From NCBI RefSeq assembly GCF_001854885.1, contig NZ_MDDV01000035.1:268595-332594 (forward strand): a DNA stretch of 64,000 nt, in the 5' to 3' direction. This document shows, piece by piece, positions 63,917-64,000 of the stretch (within the stretch, counting starts at the first letter, position 1; each line of letters starts with the position of its first letter). Under the pieces are notes generated by a model. It did no database searches, was not told the origin of the DNA, and worked only from the letters and a program-made list of their open reading frames with translations. The stretch is from Ensifer sp. LCM 4579 (GTDB lineage Bacteria > Pseudomonadota > Alphaproteobacteria > Rhizobiales > Rhizobiaceae). A program made the translations under genes and the position numbers.

Positions 63917-64000
63917 TCCTCGGGTCAAGCCCGAGGATGACGGACGAGTGGGTCAAGCCCGAGGATGACGGACGAGTGGGTCAAGCCCGAGGATGACGGA
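63917..64000 (+). repeat. 28-bp tandem repeat, at least three units, running off the window end
   Basis: Units end at 63944, 63972 and 64000; the second and third (CGAGTGGGTCAAGCCCGAGG plus ATGACGGA) are identical and the first differs in its first bases. Each unit contains GGGTCAAGCCC, a short hairpin. There is no spacer variation, so it is a minisatellite and not a CRISPR array. Confidence 0.85.

Noticed and set aside
63917..64000. Possible CRISPR array
   Set aside because: Units are contiguous 28-bp copies without spacers and no cas genes are in the window.

Overview
The window is 64 kb of a high-GC chromosome, most probably from Sinorhizobium/Ensifer or a close member of the Rhizobiaceae. 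This rests on recognisable rhizobial gene blocks: an EmrAB-type efflux pump with a TetR regulator, the pha (Mrp) antiporter, the aerobic cob cluster, modABC, a bkd branched-chain keto-acid dehydrogenase operon and hpd. Two families of double-hairpin intergenic repeats resembling rhizobial RIME elements support it. The species cannot be fixed from sequence alone. The arrangement looks like the Sinorhizobium meliloti chromosome as I remember it, but with losses: purU is only a 3' remnant, hmgA is absent beside fah/hpd, and a DAO-type oxidase is truncated.

Layout. 1-5280: efflux pump genes divergent from their TetR regulator, an AraC-family regulator and a TerC-family membrane protein. 5556-8520: gltX and lysS. 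8738-13220: exported protein, nucleoside hydrolase, and a DNA-repair pair (ligase-associated exonuclease plus ATP-dependent ligase). 13249-15993: CHASE-PAS-GGDEF-EAL protein. 16199-22199: phaA(B)CDEFG antiporter operon. 22210-29407: eight cobalamin genes, all on the minus strand except cobK, which lies antisense between cobJ and cobL. 29513-34403: ung, modABC and a short ModE. 34449-41201: SDR, oxidase pseudogene and bkdA1-bkdA2-bkdB-lpdV. 41424-46044: thiolase, purU remnant, FAH-family hydrolase, Lrp regulator and hpd.

46143-59895 is the accessory part and the most interesting. A LuxR-type regulator with a degenerate receiver and a HEPN-like small protein precede a type I secretion locus. 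That locus encodes a 577-residue low-complexity, very acidic protein (Gln-Glu, Asn-Gly and Gly-Asp-Ala tracts), a 687-residue protein with degenerate internal repeats, an ABC exporter with a ~215-residue disordered N-terminal extension and a Gln in place of the H-loop His, and an HlyD-type adaptor. I infer that the first one or two genes encode exported surface or matrix proteins. A 269-bp MITE-like element, an acyltransferase-like/TPR protein, a small membrane protein and a TPR lipoprotein follow.

59914-64000 holds nested palindromic repeats, a SAM-dependent methyltransferase, a second membrane GGDEF-EAL protein, and a 28-bp tandem repeat running off the window end. No rRNA, tRNA, CRISPR array, transposase gene or phage gene was seen.
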